Source: Bacillota bacterium (lineage in GTDB: Bacteria; Bacillota; UBA4882; UBA8346). From it: a stretch of 64,000 nucleotides of DNA. The stretch is taken from assembly GCA_023394955.1 (NCBI GenBank), contig JAEWZY010000020.1:65976-129975 (forward strand). The letters run 5' to 3'. This document shows positions 9,032-17,914 of this stretch, in pieces. The notes beneath the pieces are model-generated. The model searched no databases. It was not told the DNA's origin and saw nothing but the letters and a program-made list of their open reading frames with translations. The position numbers and the translations under genes are program-made. Every line of letters starts with the position of its first letter. Within the stretch, counting starts at the first letter, position 1.

Positions 9032-9264
9032 TGTAATTCCTCCGTTAATGTATGTTTGATGTATTTAATATCGGCAGGTTATCGATGAAACCTTATTCAA
9101 AATATAGCGTGCCTTTAAAAACCAATGAGATTAGTCCTTTATGAAATGATTACAGAATATGAAAACGACTAGCCCCGAAAAATGGCATTTTTTTAGCAAC
9201 CCTTGCATAAGGTGGATAATAGACGCTTTAAGCGATTTTTTCTTTAATCGCAGGAGGTATTTTT

Positions 9265-10221
9265 TTGCGCCCGAATACTGGGTTGACTCTGGTCCTCTTG
9301 TTAATTCTATTATCACTTTTACCAGTATTGATTATAAAGAAAATTTATGTCCTTCCCAAACGGGGAGAGGTTCCGGTAAGATTGGCCTCTAGAGCTGAAG
9401 GAAGAATATACCAGTTCGATCTGGAGCAATATTTAATTGGTGTAGTCGCCGCTGAAATGCCGGCTCGTTTTGAACTTGAGGCATTAAAAGCCCAGGCGGT
9501 AGCGGCCCGGACATTGGCTGTACGTAGGATGAAACGGTTTGGCGGCAAAGGTTGCCAACATTATGCAAATGTCGACATTTGCGACGATCCAACTGAGCAC
9601 CAGGCTTGGTTGAGTGAGGCTAGTCTACGGAAACGGTGGCCTGGATTGAGTTTTTATGGTTATTATAATAAAATAAAACGAGCAGTACAGGAAACCTCGG
9701 GGATTGTTATGACATATCAAAACCGGCCTATTGATGCGGTTTTTCACTCCACCTGTGGAGGTTCGACCGCTGCGGCCAAGGACATCTGGAATAATGAAAT
9801 CCCCTACTTGATTAGGGTCAAATGCGATTTTGACAAACATGCGCCTCGTTATCAAAGTGATTTCTTTTATACCTGGGCTGAATTGGAAAGACGTTTCAAA
9901 ATTCCGGGGGAATTATTCAAAAGTTTAAGGGCTATCTCCTTAACGGATCAGAGGAGAGTATCAATGCTCAAGGTAGGAAAGAAGTTAATTAAGGGGAGTG
10001 AATTTCGTAGTAAATTAGGTTTAACATCGACCTGTTTTTCTTGGAAAACAACGGATTTAGGACTTTTTTTCGTAGTGACCGGTTATGGACATGGGGTTGG
10101 GCTATGTCAATATGGCGCGGATGGGTTAGCCAAAAAAGGATGGAAGTTTAACCAGATTTTAAGCTATTATTATAGGGGAATCAGTTTTCAAAAAATACAA
10201 ATCGCGAGCGAGGGTAAGTAG
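9265..10221 (+). CDS. spoIID: Stage II sporulation protein D, lytic transglycosylase
   Basis: A 318-aa protein with one N-terminal membrane helix (residues about 6-27) and an extracellular SpoIID domain. The block VAAEMPARFELEALKAQAVA contains the catalytic glutamate, and GYGHGVGLCQYGA is the second signature. SpoIID cleaves glycan strands during engulfment together with SpoIIM and SpoIIP. The start is TTG 9265 with AGGAGGT 5 nt upstream. Downstream lie spoIIQ, spoIIID and mbl, the conserved Firmicutes order. A strong terminator separates it from spoIIQ, so it is transcribed alone. Sigma-E control is expected from the family, but no clear promoter box was identified. Confidence 0.93.
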   Translation: MRPNTGLTLVLLLILLSLLPVLIIKKIYVLPKRGEVPVRLASRAEGRIYQFDLEQYLIGVVAAEMPARFELEALKAQAVAARTLAVRRMKRFGGKGCQHYANVDICDDPTEHQAWLSEASLRKRWPGLSFYGYYNKIKRAVQETSGIVMTYQNRPIDAVFHSTCGGSTAAAKDIWNNEIPYLIRVKCDFDKHAPRYQSDFFYTWAELERRFKIPGELFKSLRAISLTDQRRVSMLKVGKKLIKGSEFRSKLGLTSTCFSWKTTDLGLFFVVTGYGHGVGLCQYGADGLAKKGWKFNQILSYYYRGISFQKIQIASEGK

Positions 10222-10256
10222 GTAGTTGTATTGCTTAATTTCTTTTAACACGGGTT

Positions 10257-10292
10257 AAAAAAATATCCAGAAAGTCTGGATATTTTTTTTAA
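10257..10292 (+). terminator. Rho-independent terminator of spoIID
   Basis: AATATCCAGA (10262-10271) pairs with TCTGGATATT (10275-10284), flanked by A and T runs. The T-run ends the element 35-70 bp after the spoIID stop. Confidence 0.85.
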
Positions 10293-10435
10293 TCCAGGAA
10301 AAACTAGGGCATAAGGATATTGTTTTTATATCCGGTTAAACTGAATTGCCAATATTACAGATTTCATGAGATGAATAGAGGTGACTAGCAATAGGTAAAG
10401 CATTACGGAAAAGGGGCATAGGTTTACGCGGGTAT

Positions 10436-11110
10436 TTGCAACGTTCAATTAAACAGCTGCGTACATTATTAAAAAGCGGCCGCCCTTATCTTAAACCAAA
10501 GTATTGGTTGATTTATGTAGCTGCTTTTAGTTTGGGTTTTTATCTTTGGGGCCCAGCTCACGGTCTATCCAAGATTCGGAATCGGGGTAACTTTAGGGCT
10601 GGTGAAATCAATGAACCCTCAACCATTGAGGCGTTGCAACAGGAGATTGAATTATTAAAGCAAATGATTAAAACAGAGAAAATTCGTGAAGAAGAGAGTG
10701 TCTCCGAATTTAATCCCGATAACTTTAGCCGTCCGGCGCTGGGGGAAATAATTCAAGGTTTTGAATGGATTAAAACCAATGAAACTTGGAAGCTTCATTC
10801 CGGCATTGACATAGGAATGCCCCTGGGTAGTAATGTAATGGCCAGTGCTGAGGGGACTGTTAAGAAGGTTGCCAGTACTCTTGAAGAAGGTTTAACAATA
10901 GTTCTGGAGCATGGAAACGGCTGGGAGAGTGTTTATGGGAACCTTGAGGAGGTTTCCGTCAAAGAAGGAGACCGGATCATCAAAGGGATGATTATCGGGA
11001 CCACTGGAGCTACTAGTTGTAATTCGGCGAACCCCGGATTTCATTTTGAGATTAACCACAACCAAAAACCGGTCAATCCGAAAAATATTATTAAAGGAAT
11101 GACTAAATAA
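10436..11110 (+). CDS. spoIIQ: SpoIIQ-like degenerate M23 peptidase
   Basis: At least 224 aa: a basic N-terminus, one membrane helix (residues about 23-40), a coiled stretch (about 63-90) and a C-terminal LytM/M23 domain. The zinc ligands are kept (H121 and D125 in HSGID, H203 in FHFEI), but both catalytic histidines are gone: the YGH position is YGN (N169) and the first His of HxH is G201. SpoIIQ normally docks SpoIIIAH across the engulfment septum. Order spoIID-spoIIQ-spoIIID-mbl supports the name. TTG 10436 has a poor ribosome site. The open frame continues up to ATA 10391, which has GAGGTG 7 nt upstream, so the true start may be non-AUG. Confidence 0.82.
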   Translation: MQRSIKQLRTLLKSGRPYLKPKYWLIYVAAFSLGFYLWGPAHGLSKIRNRGNFRAGEINEPSTIEALQQEIELLKQMIKTEKIREEESVSEFNPDNFSRPALGEIIQGFEWIKTNETWKLHSGIDIGMPLGSNVMASAEGTVKKVASTLEEGLTIVLEHGNGWESVYGNLEEVSVKEGDRIIKGMIIGTTGATSCNSANPGFHFEINHNQKPVNPKNIIKGMTK

Positions 11111-11311
11111 CTCAATAAATAGTTTAGCTGCTTTAGTTTTTTTTTTAACTTAGTCAGTAAGCCCACATATTCCCTCTGACCAAGCCATATATATGTTATG
11201 AAGCGATTTTCATATCCCCGGACATACAAGGGTATTATCTTAGTCCGGTATAGTATCACGTGCTGTGATAATGAAAACGCCAATGACTATATATTTGGAA
11301 GGGTGGGGGGC

Positions 11312-11614
11312 GTGAAAGATTATATTGAAAAGCGAGTAATGGATTTAAGCCGCTACATCGCTGACCACCAGGCCACGGTCAGACAGGCGGCTAAATATTT
11401 TGGAGTAAGCAAAAGTACAGTACATAAAGATGTTACCGAGAGGCTACCCGATATTAACCAAAGCCTGGCCCTGGAGGTAAAGAGGATTCTCGAATTCAAC
11501 AAGGCGGAAAGGCATATTCGTGGAGGCGAAGCTACTAAAAAGAAATATCAAAAGCATCAGGATTTGGGATTAAAAAAGGAGGAAATTACAAAAAAACGTA
11601 GAAGCATTATCTAA
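11312..11614 (+). CDS. spoIIID: Sporulation transcription factor SpoIIID
   Basis: A ~100-aa DNA-binding protein. The segment VRQAAKYFGVSKSTVHKDVTERLP is the SpoIIID helix-turn-helix, followed by the basic C-terminal helix around RHIRGGEATKKKY that contacts DNA in the Bacillus protein. It switches gene expression in the mother cell after sigma-E becomes active. The start is GTG 11312 behind a G-rich site (11301-11310); the alignable N-terminus (KDYIEKRVMDL) begins right there, so the longer frame starting upstream is not used. mbl follows after 55 bp. Confidence 0.95.
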   Translation: MKDYIEKRVMDLSRYIADHQATVRQAAKYFGVSKSTVHKDVTERLPDINQSLALEVKRILEFNKAERHIRGGEATKKKYQKHQDLGLKKEEITKKRRSII

Positions 11615-11669
11615 AATTTGATGTTTTTTGATAATTTAATTGTCTGCAGCGGTGTAGGGGGGCGTAAGT

Positions 11670-12704
11670 TTGGACATCAGAAATTTAATTACGGACATTG
11701 GCATTGACTTGGGTACCGCCAGCGTGCTGGTTTATCTCAAAAAACGCGGAATTGTAATTCGGGAGCCGTCGGTGGTAGCTATACAGAAAGATACAAACAA
11801 AATATTAGCTGTTGGCGAGGAAGCCCGTCAAATGATTGGAAGGACCCCCGGTAATATTGTAGCCATTCGTCCGTTGCGCGATGGGGTAATTGCCGATTAT
11901 GACATCACTGAGACGATGTTAAAATACTTTATTGAAAAAGTTTGCCCCAAGCCTCGACTGTTCCGCCCGCAAGTAGTTGTTTGTGTTCCTTCCGGAGTTA
12001 CTAGTGTTGAAAAAAGAGCGGTTTTAGAAGCTGCAATGCAAGCCGGAGCCAAAAGGACTTTCTTAATTGAGGAACCAATGGCCGCCGCCATCGGCTCCGG
12101 TTTAAACATTACCGAAGCCAGCGGCAACATGGTAGTTGATATTGGCGGAGGCACTACCGATGTAGCCATTATTTCATTAGGAGGAATAGTGGTCAGCGAA
12201 TCGCTGCGAATCGGCGGGGACAAGTTTGATGAAGCGATTATTCGTTACATAAAAAAGATGTATAATATGATGATCGGTGAACGCACTGCTGAGGATATTA
12301 AGGTTCAAATCGGTTCGGCATACCCTGAAGGAGAAGGCCGGGCCATGGAGATTCGAGGCCGGGATTTGGTAACCGGGTTGCCACGAACAATCAAGTTTAC
12401 ATCGACCGATTCTTTTCAAGCCCTCTCCGAACCGATCACAACAATCATCGATGGTATTAAATCCGTATTGGAACGGACCCCTCCCGAATTGGCATCGGAT
12501 ATTGTGGACAAGGGGATTGTAATGACCGGCGGCGGTTCGTTATTGCATGGCTTTACCAGGCTTTTGGCTGAAGAAACGGGGATTCCGATTCATTTGGCAG
12601 AAGACCCGCTTTCCTGCGTAGTATTGGGAACCGGTAAGATTTTAGAGAATGAAGGTTTTGATTCGATTAGACACAACTTGATTGTGGGTAGCCGTTCAAT
12701 GTAA
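11670..12704 (+). CDS. mbl: MreB-like actin homologue Mbl
   Basis: A 344-aa bacterial actin. Nucleotide-binding motifs are visible: [12 protein letters not shown] (phosphate 1), [18 protein letters not shown] (phosphate 2) and [11 protein letters not shown] (adenosine). It forms membrane-bound filaments that guide lateral wall synthesis. Mbl, rather than MreB, is chosen because it directly follows spoIIID, as in Bacillus, and is not joined to mreCD. The start is TTG 11670 with GGGGGG about 8 nt upstream. Two D-T-N/D-x-G exchanges from the classic DLGT motif are absent, so it should be an active ATPase. Confidence 0.9.
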   Translation: MDIRNLITDIGIDLGTASVLVYLKKRGIVIREPSVVAIQKDTNKILAVGEEARQMIGRTPGNIVAIRPLRDGVIADYDITETMLKYFIEKVCPKPRLFRPQVVVCVPSGVTSVEKRAVLEAAMQAGAKRTFLIEEPMAAAIGSGLNITEASGNMVVDIGGGTTDVAIISLGGIVVSESLRIGGDKFDEAIIRYIKKMYNMMIGERTAEDIKVQIGSAYPEGEGRAMEIRGRDLVTGLPRTIKFTSTDSFQALSEPITTIIDGIKSVLERTPPELASDIVDKGIVMTGGGSLLHGFTRLLAEETGIPIHLAEDPLSCVVLGTGKILENEGFDSIRHNLIVGSRSM

Positions 12705-12735
12705 GAAAATAGAACAAAAAATTATGTAACATTTT

Positions 12736-12757
12736 TCCGGCTAAACACCGGATTTTT
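12736..12757 (+). terminator. Short terminator hairpin after mbl
   Basis: TCCGG (12736-12740) pairs with CCGGA (12748-12752) around a 7-nt loop, followed directly by TTTTT. The stem is only 5 bp. Confidence 0.55.
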
Positions 12758-12786
12758 GTTTTGTTCTCCTTTTGAACCGTTCACTA

Positions 12787-12943
12787 ATGAACGATACCTG
12801 GTTCATGTTTATAGGAAAAATCAAATAATGTACCTGGTATATAAGGAGAATCCTGTCAAGATAGCTTTGTTATGGCCGGAGAAAAAACCGGATTGGATAA
12901 ATTAGCACAAAAACTGGAAACAAAGAATGTTGAGTATAAGTAA
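12787..12943 (+). other. Chain of tiny overlapping ORFs ahead of the TtcA-like gene
   Basis: Three short frames abut: 12787-12828 (13 codons), 12828-12905 (25 codons, joined by TAATG) and 12872-12943 (23 codons, whose TAA overlaps the downstream ATG as TAATG). None has a good ribosome site. They could be translationally coupled leader peptides, the remains of a frameshifted small gene, or chance. Confidence 0.25.
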
Positions 12944-13725
12944 TGGAAGAAAAACATCAAAGTTTACCAAGGACCTATACTAGAAAACTTCTCCGGGCCA
13001 TCAGGGAATTTGACTTGATTCAGCCGGGGGATAAAGTATTAGTCGGTTTTTCAGGTGGGAAGGATAGCGCTTTTCTCGTTTATGGGCTCTCTATTTTACT
13101 ACGGCATGGGATTATTCCCTTCGAATTAAGCGCTTTAACAATTGATCTTGGTTTTGAAACACCTATCGACGTAGGTCCATTAGAAAGGTATTGTAACACG
13201 TTGGGAGTTGAATTTCATATCCACCGGACCGAAATCAGCCGTTATGCTTTTGGAGAGGAAAACCCTGAAGTTCCTTGCGCTACTTGCTCTTTTTTGAGAC
13301 GGGGAGCGATGAACCGATTTGCCAGGGAACATGGATATAATGTGGTTGCGCTAGCCCATCATTATGATGACGCGGTGGAAACTTTTTTGATGAGTATTAT
13401 TTTTTCAGGTCAAATCAAGACTTTCCTTCCCCGCACTGAACTTGATCGGAGTCAGATAAGGGTGATTCGGCCTTTGGTTTATTTTAGAGAAGCTGAATTG
13501 AAAAAGGCCCTTAGTTTCATGGGATTCTCCCCGGCGCCGAATGAATGTCCCCTGGACGGCCGGTCCAAACGGGCTGAAACTAAGGAATTAATCGCTAAAT
13601 TAACCCAAGACGATCACCGGATTTTTAATAATATAGCCTCCGCGATGCGGGAAGGCCGACCGATAGAGCTTTGGCCGCCGGAACTATCTTTAGAAGAGAA
13701 ACGATTGCGAAATATGATTAAATAA
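12943..13725 (+). CDS. TtcA/TilS-type PP-loop ATPase, probable tRNA 2-thiolation enzyme
   Basis: A 260-aa N-type ATP pyrophosphatase with the PP-loop VGFSGGKDSAFLV near residue 33. A central CATC motif and the later LAHHYDDAVETFLMSIIFSG segment match the TtcA family, which makes 2-thiocytidine in tRNA using an Fe-S cluster. The C-terminal part has RPLVYFREAELKKAL and a further Cys in NECPLDG. The ATG 12943 overlaps the stop of a 23-codon upstream frame. Clostridial TtcA-like proteins vary in target, so the base modified is uncertain; the C-terminus lacks the TilS tRNA-binding domain. Confidence 0.8.
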   Translation: MEEKHQSLPRTYTRKLLRAIREFDLIQPGDKVLVGFSGGKDSAFLVYGLSILLRHGIIPFELSALTIDLGFETPIDVGPLERYCNTLGVEFHIHRTEISRYAFGEENPEVPCATCSFLRRGAMNRFAREHGYNVVALAHHYDDAVETFLMSIIFSGQIKTFLPRTELDRSQIRVIRPLVYFREAELKKALSFMGFSPAPNECPLDGRSKRAETKELIAKLTQDDHRIFNNIASAMREGRPIELWPPELSLEEKRLRNMIK

Positions 13726-13731
13726 AATCTG

Positions 13732-13761
13732 TTGCCGTGAGCTTGAATGGTGTGATATAAT
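13732..13761 (+). promoter_or_regulatory. Promoter of the T-box transcript
   Basis: TTGCCG (13732-13737) and TATAAT (13756-13761) are spaced by 18 bp and lie about 40-50 bp ahead of the T-box leader. Confidence 0.65.
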
Positions 13762-13802
13762 ATTATCAATTTAGATATGTCAGTCATATTTTAAAGGCAT
13801 TG

Positions 13803-14112
13803 AAGAGGAAAAGTACGGTTAATGATGTAAAATTAGCGAGCCCTGAACGGTGGGAGAGGGTTTACGGATTTATCCAGAAGTTCGCCTCGGAGTCGTCGAC
13901 TGAATCCTTAGTGTAAGGCAGTAGGTTTGACCGGAAACTCCAACCGTTATCAGTGGGGCAGCCTTAATTTTTGGGATTTCGATGATAGGCGGTAATAATT
14001 GGAATTGAAATTGACCAAAATTGTGGTTGAACAAGGGGGTCTTTGGACCAATCGGGAGTGGTACCGCGGAAGCAAGCCTTTCGTCTCTTATGAGACGAAA
14101 GGCTTTTTTATT
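13803..14112 (+). promoter_or_regulatory. T-box riboswitch with intrinsic terminator
   Basis: A ~300-nt leader upstream of the phenylacetate-CoA ligase gene. Visible landmarks are AGTA (13812-13815), the AGCGAG element (13835-13840), GGTGGGAG, the CTGAA segment around 13900, AGTAGG (13920-13925), and the T-box core GAGTGGTACCGCGG ending at 14069. A perfect 14-bp terminator stem (14074-14087 with 14092-14105) and T-run follow. An uncharged tRNA should favour the antiterminator. The bulge reads TGGT, which pairs with a tRNA whose discriminator base is A. The specifier lies in GTCGTCGACTGAA, but I cannot fix its register: GTC, TCG and CGA are candidates. Confidence 0.92.
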
Positions 14113-14203
14113 GTTCGCCATTAAACAGATAGAGGGTAATGAAATTAATTTTAATACGGCAAAAAACTTTTCATTTTGATTTATATTTAAGGAGGATATT
14201 CAA

Positions 14204-15508
14204 ATGTGGAATCGTGAGATCGAAACTTTACCCCGGGCCGAGTTGGAAAAAATCCAAGTGGAACGGCTCCGTAAAACAGTAGCAAGAGTATATCATAATG
14301 TGCCCTTTTACCGGCAAAAGCTGGATGAAGCGGGGATTAAACCGAAAGACATCAAGAACATCAGGGATCTAGCGCGGTTACCGTTCACTACTAAGCAAGA
14401 CTTGCGGGATAATTATCCTTTTAAACTGTTTGCCGTGCCCCAGGATGAAGTAGTACGGATTCACGCTTCTTCGGGTACAACCGGGAAGATGACTGTTGTT
14501 GGATATACTAGAGGGGATATCGTTACATGGGCTGAGGTAATGGCCCGCACAATGGGTTGTGGTGGTGTCACTCATAAAGACATCGTCCAAATCGCTTATG
14601 GTTACGGGCTCTTCACCGGCGGATTGGGAGCTCATTACGGCGCTGAAAGAATCGGTGCGACAGTGGTTCCCATTTCAGGTGGGAACACCAAACGGCAGCT
14701 CCATATAATGAAGGATTTTGGATCAACCGTTCTGGCTTGCACTCCGTCGTACACTCTGTATATGGCGGAGTCTGCCCCGGAAGAGGGGGTTGAAATCAAA
14801 AATCTCCGCCTTAAAGTAGGCTTTTTCGGTGCAGAGCCATGGTCGAACAATATGCGAAAAGAGATTGAGCAAATCTGGAATATTAAGGCCATTGATATTT
14901 ATGGTTTAAGCGAAATTATCGGGCCGGGTGTTTCCAGTGAATGCTTGGAACAGGATGGGCTTCATGTTTGGGAAGATCATTTTATTCCGGAGATCATTGA
15001 TCCTGCTACCGGCGAAGCGTTGCCCTTCGGAGAAAAAGGTGAATTGGTCTTCACTTGCATCACTAAAGAAGCGTTGCCTCTAATCCGTTATCGAACCCGA
15101 GATATTAGTATTCTTTATCCTGAACCTTGTTCTTGCGGACGTACCCATATGCGCATGAACCGGGTTATGGGCCGGACTGATGATATGCTGATTATTCGAG
15201 GGGTTAATGTATTTCCTTCACAGATCGAGAGCGTACTGCTGGAGATTGGTGAGACTGAACCCCATTATCAATTAATCGTCGACCGAGACGGAACCCTCGA
15301 TGATTTAGAAATTTGGGTGGAAGTCTCCCAAGAACTATTTTCCGACAAAGTTCGACAGCTGGAAGAATTGGGCTCTAGGATTAAAAGAGAGATCTTGAGC
15401 ACTTTAGGGATTTCCGCCCGGATCAAATTAGTTGAACCGAAAACTATTGCCCGTAGTGAAGGGAAAGCAAAGCGGATCGTCGATCGCAGAGATATTTATC
15501 ACCAATAA
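14204..15508 (+). CDS. paaK: Phenylacetate-CoA ligase family enzyme
   Basis: A 434-aa adenylate-forming enzyme of the PaaK family. The ATP-binding loop is [16 protein letters not shown] near residue 90; the core A5-type motif [13 protein letters not shown], the RYRTRDIS hinge segment and [20 protein letters not shown] follow. It activates an aryl acid, classically phenylacetate, to its CoA thioester. In anaerobes it often goes with aromatic amino-acid breakdown through indolepyruvate oxidoreductase. Expression is under the T-box, so it responds to amino-acid supply. A tandem ACT protein follows after 90 bp, a common partner. The start ATG 14204 has AAGGAGG upstream. Confidence 0.92.
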   Translation: MWNREIETLPRAELEKIQVERLRKTVARVYHNVPFYRQKLDEAGIKPKDIKNIRDLARLPFTTKQDLRDNYPFKLFAVPQDEVVRIHASSGTTGKMTVVGYTRGDIVTWAEVMARTMGCGGVTHKDIVQIAYGYGLFTGGLGAHYGAERIGATVVPISGGNTKRQLHIMKDFGSTVLACTPSYTLYMAESAPEEGVEIKNLRLKVGFFGAEPWSNNMRKEIEQIWNIKAIDIYGLSEIIGPGVSSECLEQDGLHVWEDHFIPEIIDPATGEALPFGEKGELVFTCITKEALPLIRYRTRDISILYPEPCSCGRTHMRMNRVMGRTDDMLIIRGVNVFPSQIESVLLEIGETEPHYQLIVDRDGTLDDLEIWVEVSQELFSDKVRQLEELGSRIKREILSTLGISARIKLVEPKTIARSEGKAKRIVDRRDIYHQ

Positions 15509-15598
15509 ACGTGGACTTTTTGCGAATTCCTGGAAGAAATAAGAAGGTGATTTCAAATATTTGGCGAATGAATTTTTGAAAAGATGGGGGTAATAATG

Positions 15599-16036
15599 AT
15601 GAAAGTCAAACAAATATCAATATTTTTGGAGAATAAATCGGGACGTTTGGCTGATGTTACTAAAGTGCTTGGCGATAACAATATTAATATTAGAGCCCTG
15701 TCAATCGCGGATACCACTGATTTTGGCGTTTTGAGGCTGATTGTAAACTCTCCAGAAAAGGCCTGGGAAGCCTTGAAAGAACAGGGTTTTACAGTTAGTG
15801 AAACAGAGATAATCGCGGTGCGGATCCCGGATCGACCGGGAGGATTGGGAAGCATACTGAATGTTTTGGAGAACAATCGGATAAACATCGAGTATATGTA
15901 CGCTTTCGTAGGGAGATCCGGTACTGATGCGGTAGTGGTCATTCGGGTCGAAAACATTGATCGCGCCATTGAATTATTACAGAAAGAAGAAATATCGCTC
16001 TTAAGCGGCAAGGAAGTATACGATTTTAGCTTTTAA
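15599..16036 (+). CDS. Tandem ACT-domain protein
   Basis: About 145 aa made of two ACT domains: residues 1-70 ([21 protein letters not shown]) and 71-140 ([19 protein letters not shown]). Each has the beta-alpha-beta-beta-alpha-beta pattern and the glycine at the ligand-binding turn. ACT domains bind amino acids, so this is probably a sensor for the product or substrate of the neighbouring ligase pathway. It is nearly always found next to PaaK in anaerobes. ATG 15599 is preferred over 15596 and 15584 from its distance to GGGGG at 15586-15590. No catalytic domain is present. Confidence 0.88.
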   Translation: MKVKQISIFLENKSGRLADVTKVLGDNNINIRALSIADTTDFGVLRLIVNSPEKAWEALKEQGFTVSETEIIAVRIPDRPGGLGSILNVLENNRINIEYMYAFVGRSGTDAVVVIRVENIDRAIELLQKEEISLLSGKEVYDFSF

Positions 16037-16037
16037 A

Positions 16038-16176
16038 GTAGTCGTCCGCGCCAACATCCTAATCGTTAAAATGTTATTAAACGTTATAGATCTAAGCAAA
16101 ACTATAAAATAAGTGGATATGGTTCTAAGTTGCTAGCTACTGGGTGGTAACAATGGTAGATTGCGCTTTTTGGGTA
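16038..16176 (+). repeat. Intergenic element A, homologous to element B at 31.7 kb
   Basis: It begins two bases after the ACT-protein stop and fills most of the gap before the first chemoreceptor-like gene. The opening GTAGTCGTCCGCGCCAAC differs from the element at 31680 in only two bases. Later blocks (ATGTT...CGTTA, AAGC, AAGTTG, TTTTTGGGTA) occur in the same order with variable spacing. CAAC and GTTG near its ends could pair. No coding frame is seen. It may be a structured RNA or a dispersed repeat. Confidence 0.5.
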
Positions 16177-16235
16177 AATTTTTTAATCTTAGCAGCTTTG
16201 GAAACGTATTTATAACCATGAGAGGAACGGATTAG

Positions 16236-17894
16236 ATGAGAAGGCTCTCCCGGTGGTTCGTTTCTTTATCGGAAATGCTTTTTTTTAAAAATATCAAAGG
16301 TGATAACCGGTTAATCTACAATATTGCCGGTTTATTTTTCGTGGCAGTTTTTCACTTTACGTTCAGCATTGTTTTGTTTTTTCTGCTTCATATTTCGATT
16401 ATCAAGATTGATAAAGGGTTTGAGACTGACTTGAAGCATGTTTACTCACTTAAAACGGATCTAACCATTTTTTCTTCCCAACTTGATATTTCAACTACTA
16501 CTCTTAACCGGTTGGTAAACCAGGTAGACATGTTAAGCGTCAATAGCCGGGCCGAACAAAGTTGGAAGCTTATTAAAGCCAGCCTTTCCAGCATAACGGA
16601 GCTGGTTTCCAATTCAAAGAATGGCCTGTACAATCAAGCAATCGACGACGAAGTAATAAAATGCCAGGTATTGCTCGATAAATTGGTCCGTGTTTTGATG
16701 GAAAAACGACAAGCTGCCAGTGACAAGCTATTGTCGAAAGTGACTATTTATGAAATAGGCACAATATTAATAACCATTATTCTAGTGTGCGCCGGGGCTT
16801 TTGGATTGACAAAATCCTTGAAAAAGCAACAAGCGGGGATTGCTTATTTCGAGAGTTTGGCCTATCAATTCAAAGGAGGACAGCTCGATAAGATCCAATT
16901 TAACTATCGAGGAGAAATTTTAACAACCCTTAATCAGGCAATTAGTAATTATATTAAACAATTAAAAGAACGATACCAGGGAGTCAAAGAGGAAATTAAA
17001 AAAATAAATTTTCAAATCAACGAAATCTCTTTATTTTCCAAACAAAATAATTTCTTTTACAAAGAAATTAAGCAAGGCTTAGAACAGACCATTGAACAAA
17101 ACCATTATCAAATCGATAAGTACCAGGAATTAGCCGAAAGGATCGAATCCCTCGATATCCAACTGGAAGATTCACAACGACAAATTTTTGAGCTTTATGA
17201 ATCGATAAAAAATAAAGCCCGAGTATTGCAAGAAGCTCCCGAAGGGATTAAGGATATTGAAATTCGTGTCAAAGAACGGGAAGAATACTTAAAAAAAGCC
17301 GTTGCCGGACTCTACCAATTAGGGTCGACTTTGGAAAAGTTACTTCAAACAGGATCGATCTTTCAAAATGTTGCCGAACAAAATGTGTTATTAGCATTAA
17401 ACGCATCAATTGAAGCAGCCAGGGCGGAAGGTTCAGCCGGGGGTTTTGACATTGCAGCGGAAGAGATCGCCAATCTGGCTGTAAAAATCGGACGGGTTTC
17501 CAAAGAATTACTGGCGGTAGTTGATACGATGAGTGTCAAAGGTAATGCAGCTCTAAAAACTTTGGAAATCAATTTAGCCCGTAATAATGAAGTAAAGCAT
17601 TTTATAGAAGGAGTCAGCACAAAAATCACGATTTTTTGTTTAAAATTAAGCCAACTTTTGGGAGAGGCCATTCAGTACGGCAGTCAAATTGAAGAACTGG
17701 AAGATAGGCGCGGATCTTTGGGAGAGCTGGCTGCATCCCTAGGAGATATAGATCAAAAATCCCAAAGTAATTTTGGGAGAGCGGAAGCAGCACTGGAAGT
17801 GATTAAAAAATCCGGTGAAAATTTAACTATAACGAAACAATTAGATTCCTTGGTGGCGGAATTAAGACATTTAATGAATAAAATCGTTTTTTAA
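16236..17894 (+). CDS. Divergent methyl-accepting chemotaxis-like protein 1
   Basis: A 552-aa protein with two membrane helices (residues about 30-55 and 170-195) enclosing a ~115-residue helical outer domain, then long coiled coils. The signalling hairpin near residue 383 reads NVLLALNASIEAARAEG, clearly related to the MCP tip, and GGFDIAAEEIANLA follows. No HAMP domain is obvious. The tip departs from the consensus that binds CheA/CheW. The next gene is a second protein of the same plan, 20 bp downstream. No che genes are near, so it may signal to other partners or couple to a distant cluster. Confidence 0.8.
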   Translation: MRRLSRWFVSLSEMLFFKNIKGDNRLIYNIAGLFFVAVFHFTFSIVLFFLLHISIIKIDKGFETDLKHVYSLKTDLTIFSSQLDISTTTLNRLVNQVDMLSVNSRAEQSWKLIKASLSSITELVSNSKNGLYNQAIDDEVIKCQVLLDKLVRVLMEKRQAASDKLLSKVTIYEIGTILITIILVCAGAFGLTKSLKKQQAGIAYFESLAYQFKGGQLDKIQFNYRGEILTTLNQAISNYIKQLKERYQGVKEEIKKINFQINEISLFSKQNNFFYKEIKQGLEQTIEQNHYQIDKYQELAERIESLDIQLEDSQRQIFELYESIKNKARVLQEAPEGIKDIEIRVKEREEYLKKAVAGLYQLGSTLEKLLQTGSIFQNVAEQNVLLALNASIEAARAEGSAGGFDIAAEEIANLAVKIGRVSKELLAVVDTMSVKGNAALKTLEINLARNNEVKHFIEGVSTKITIFCLKLSQLLGEAIQYGSQIEELEDRRGSLGELAASLGDIDQKSQSNFGRAEAALEVIKKSGENLTITKQLDSLVAELRHLMNKIVF

Positions 17895-17914
17895 ACAAAA
17901 ACAAAGGGGAAATC

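Noticed and set aside
9131..9392. Overlapping frames on both strands upstream of spoIID
   Set aside because: They overlap the spoIID start and lack ribosome sites; they look like chance frames.
11184..11230. Sigma-E promoter of spoIIID
   Set aside because: CATATCC and CATACAAG look like -10 boxes, but no -35 element has acceptable spacing.
12828..12943. A decayed DUF3343-like gene before the TtcA-like gene
   Set aside because: The faint resemblance needs a frameshift and has no conserved motif; kept only as a low-interest note.
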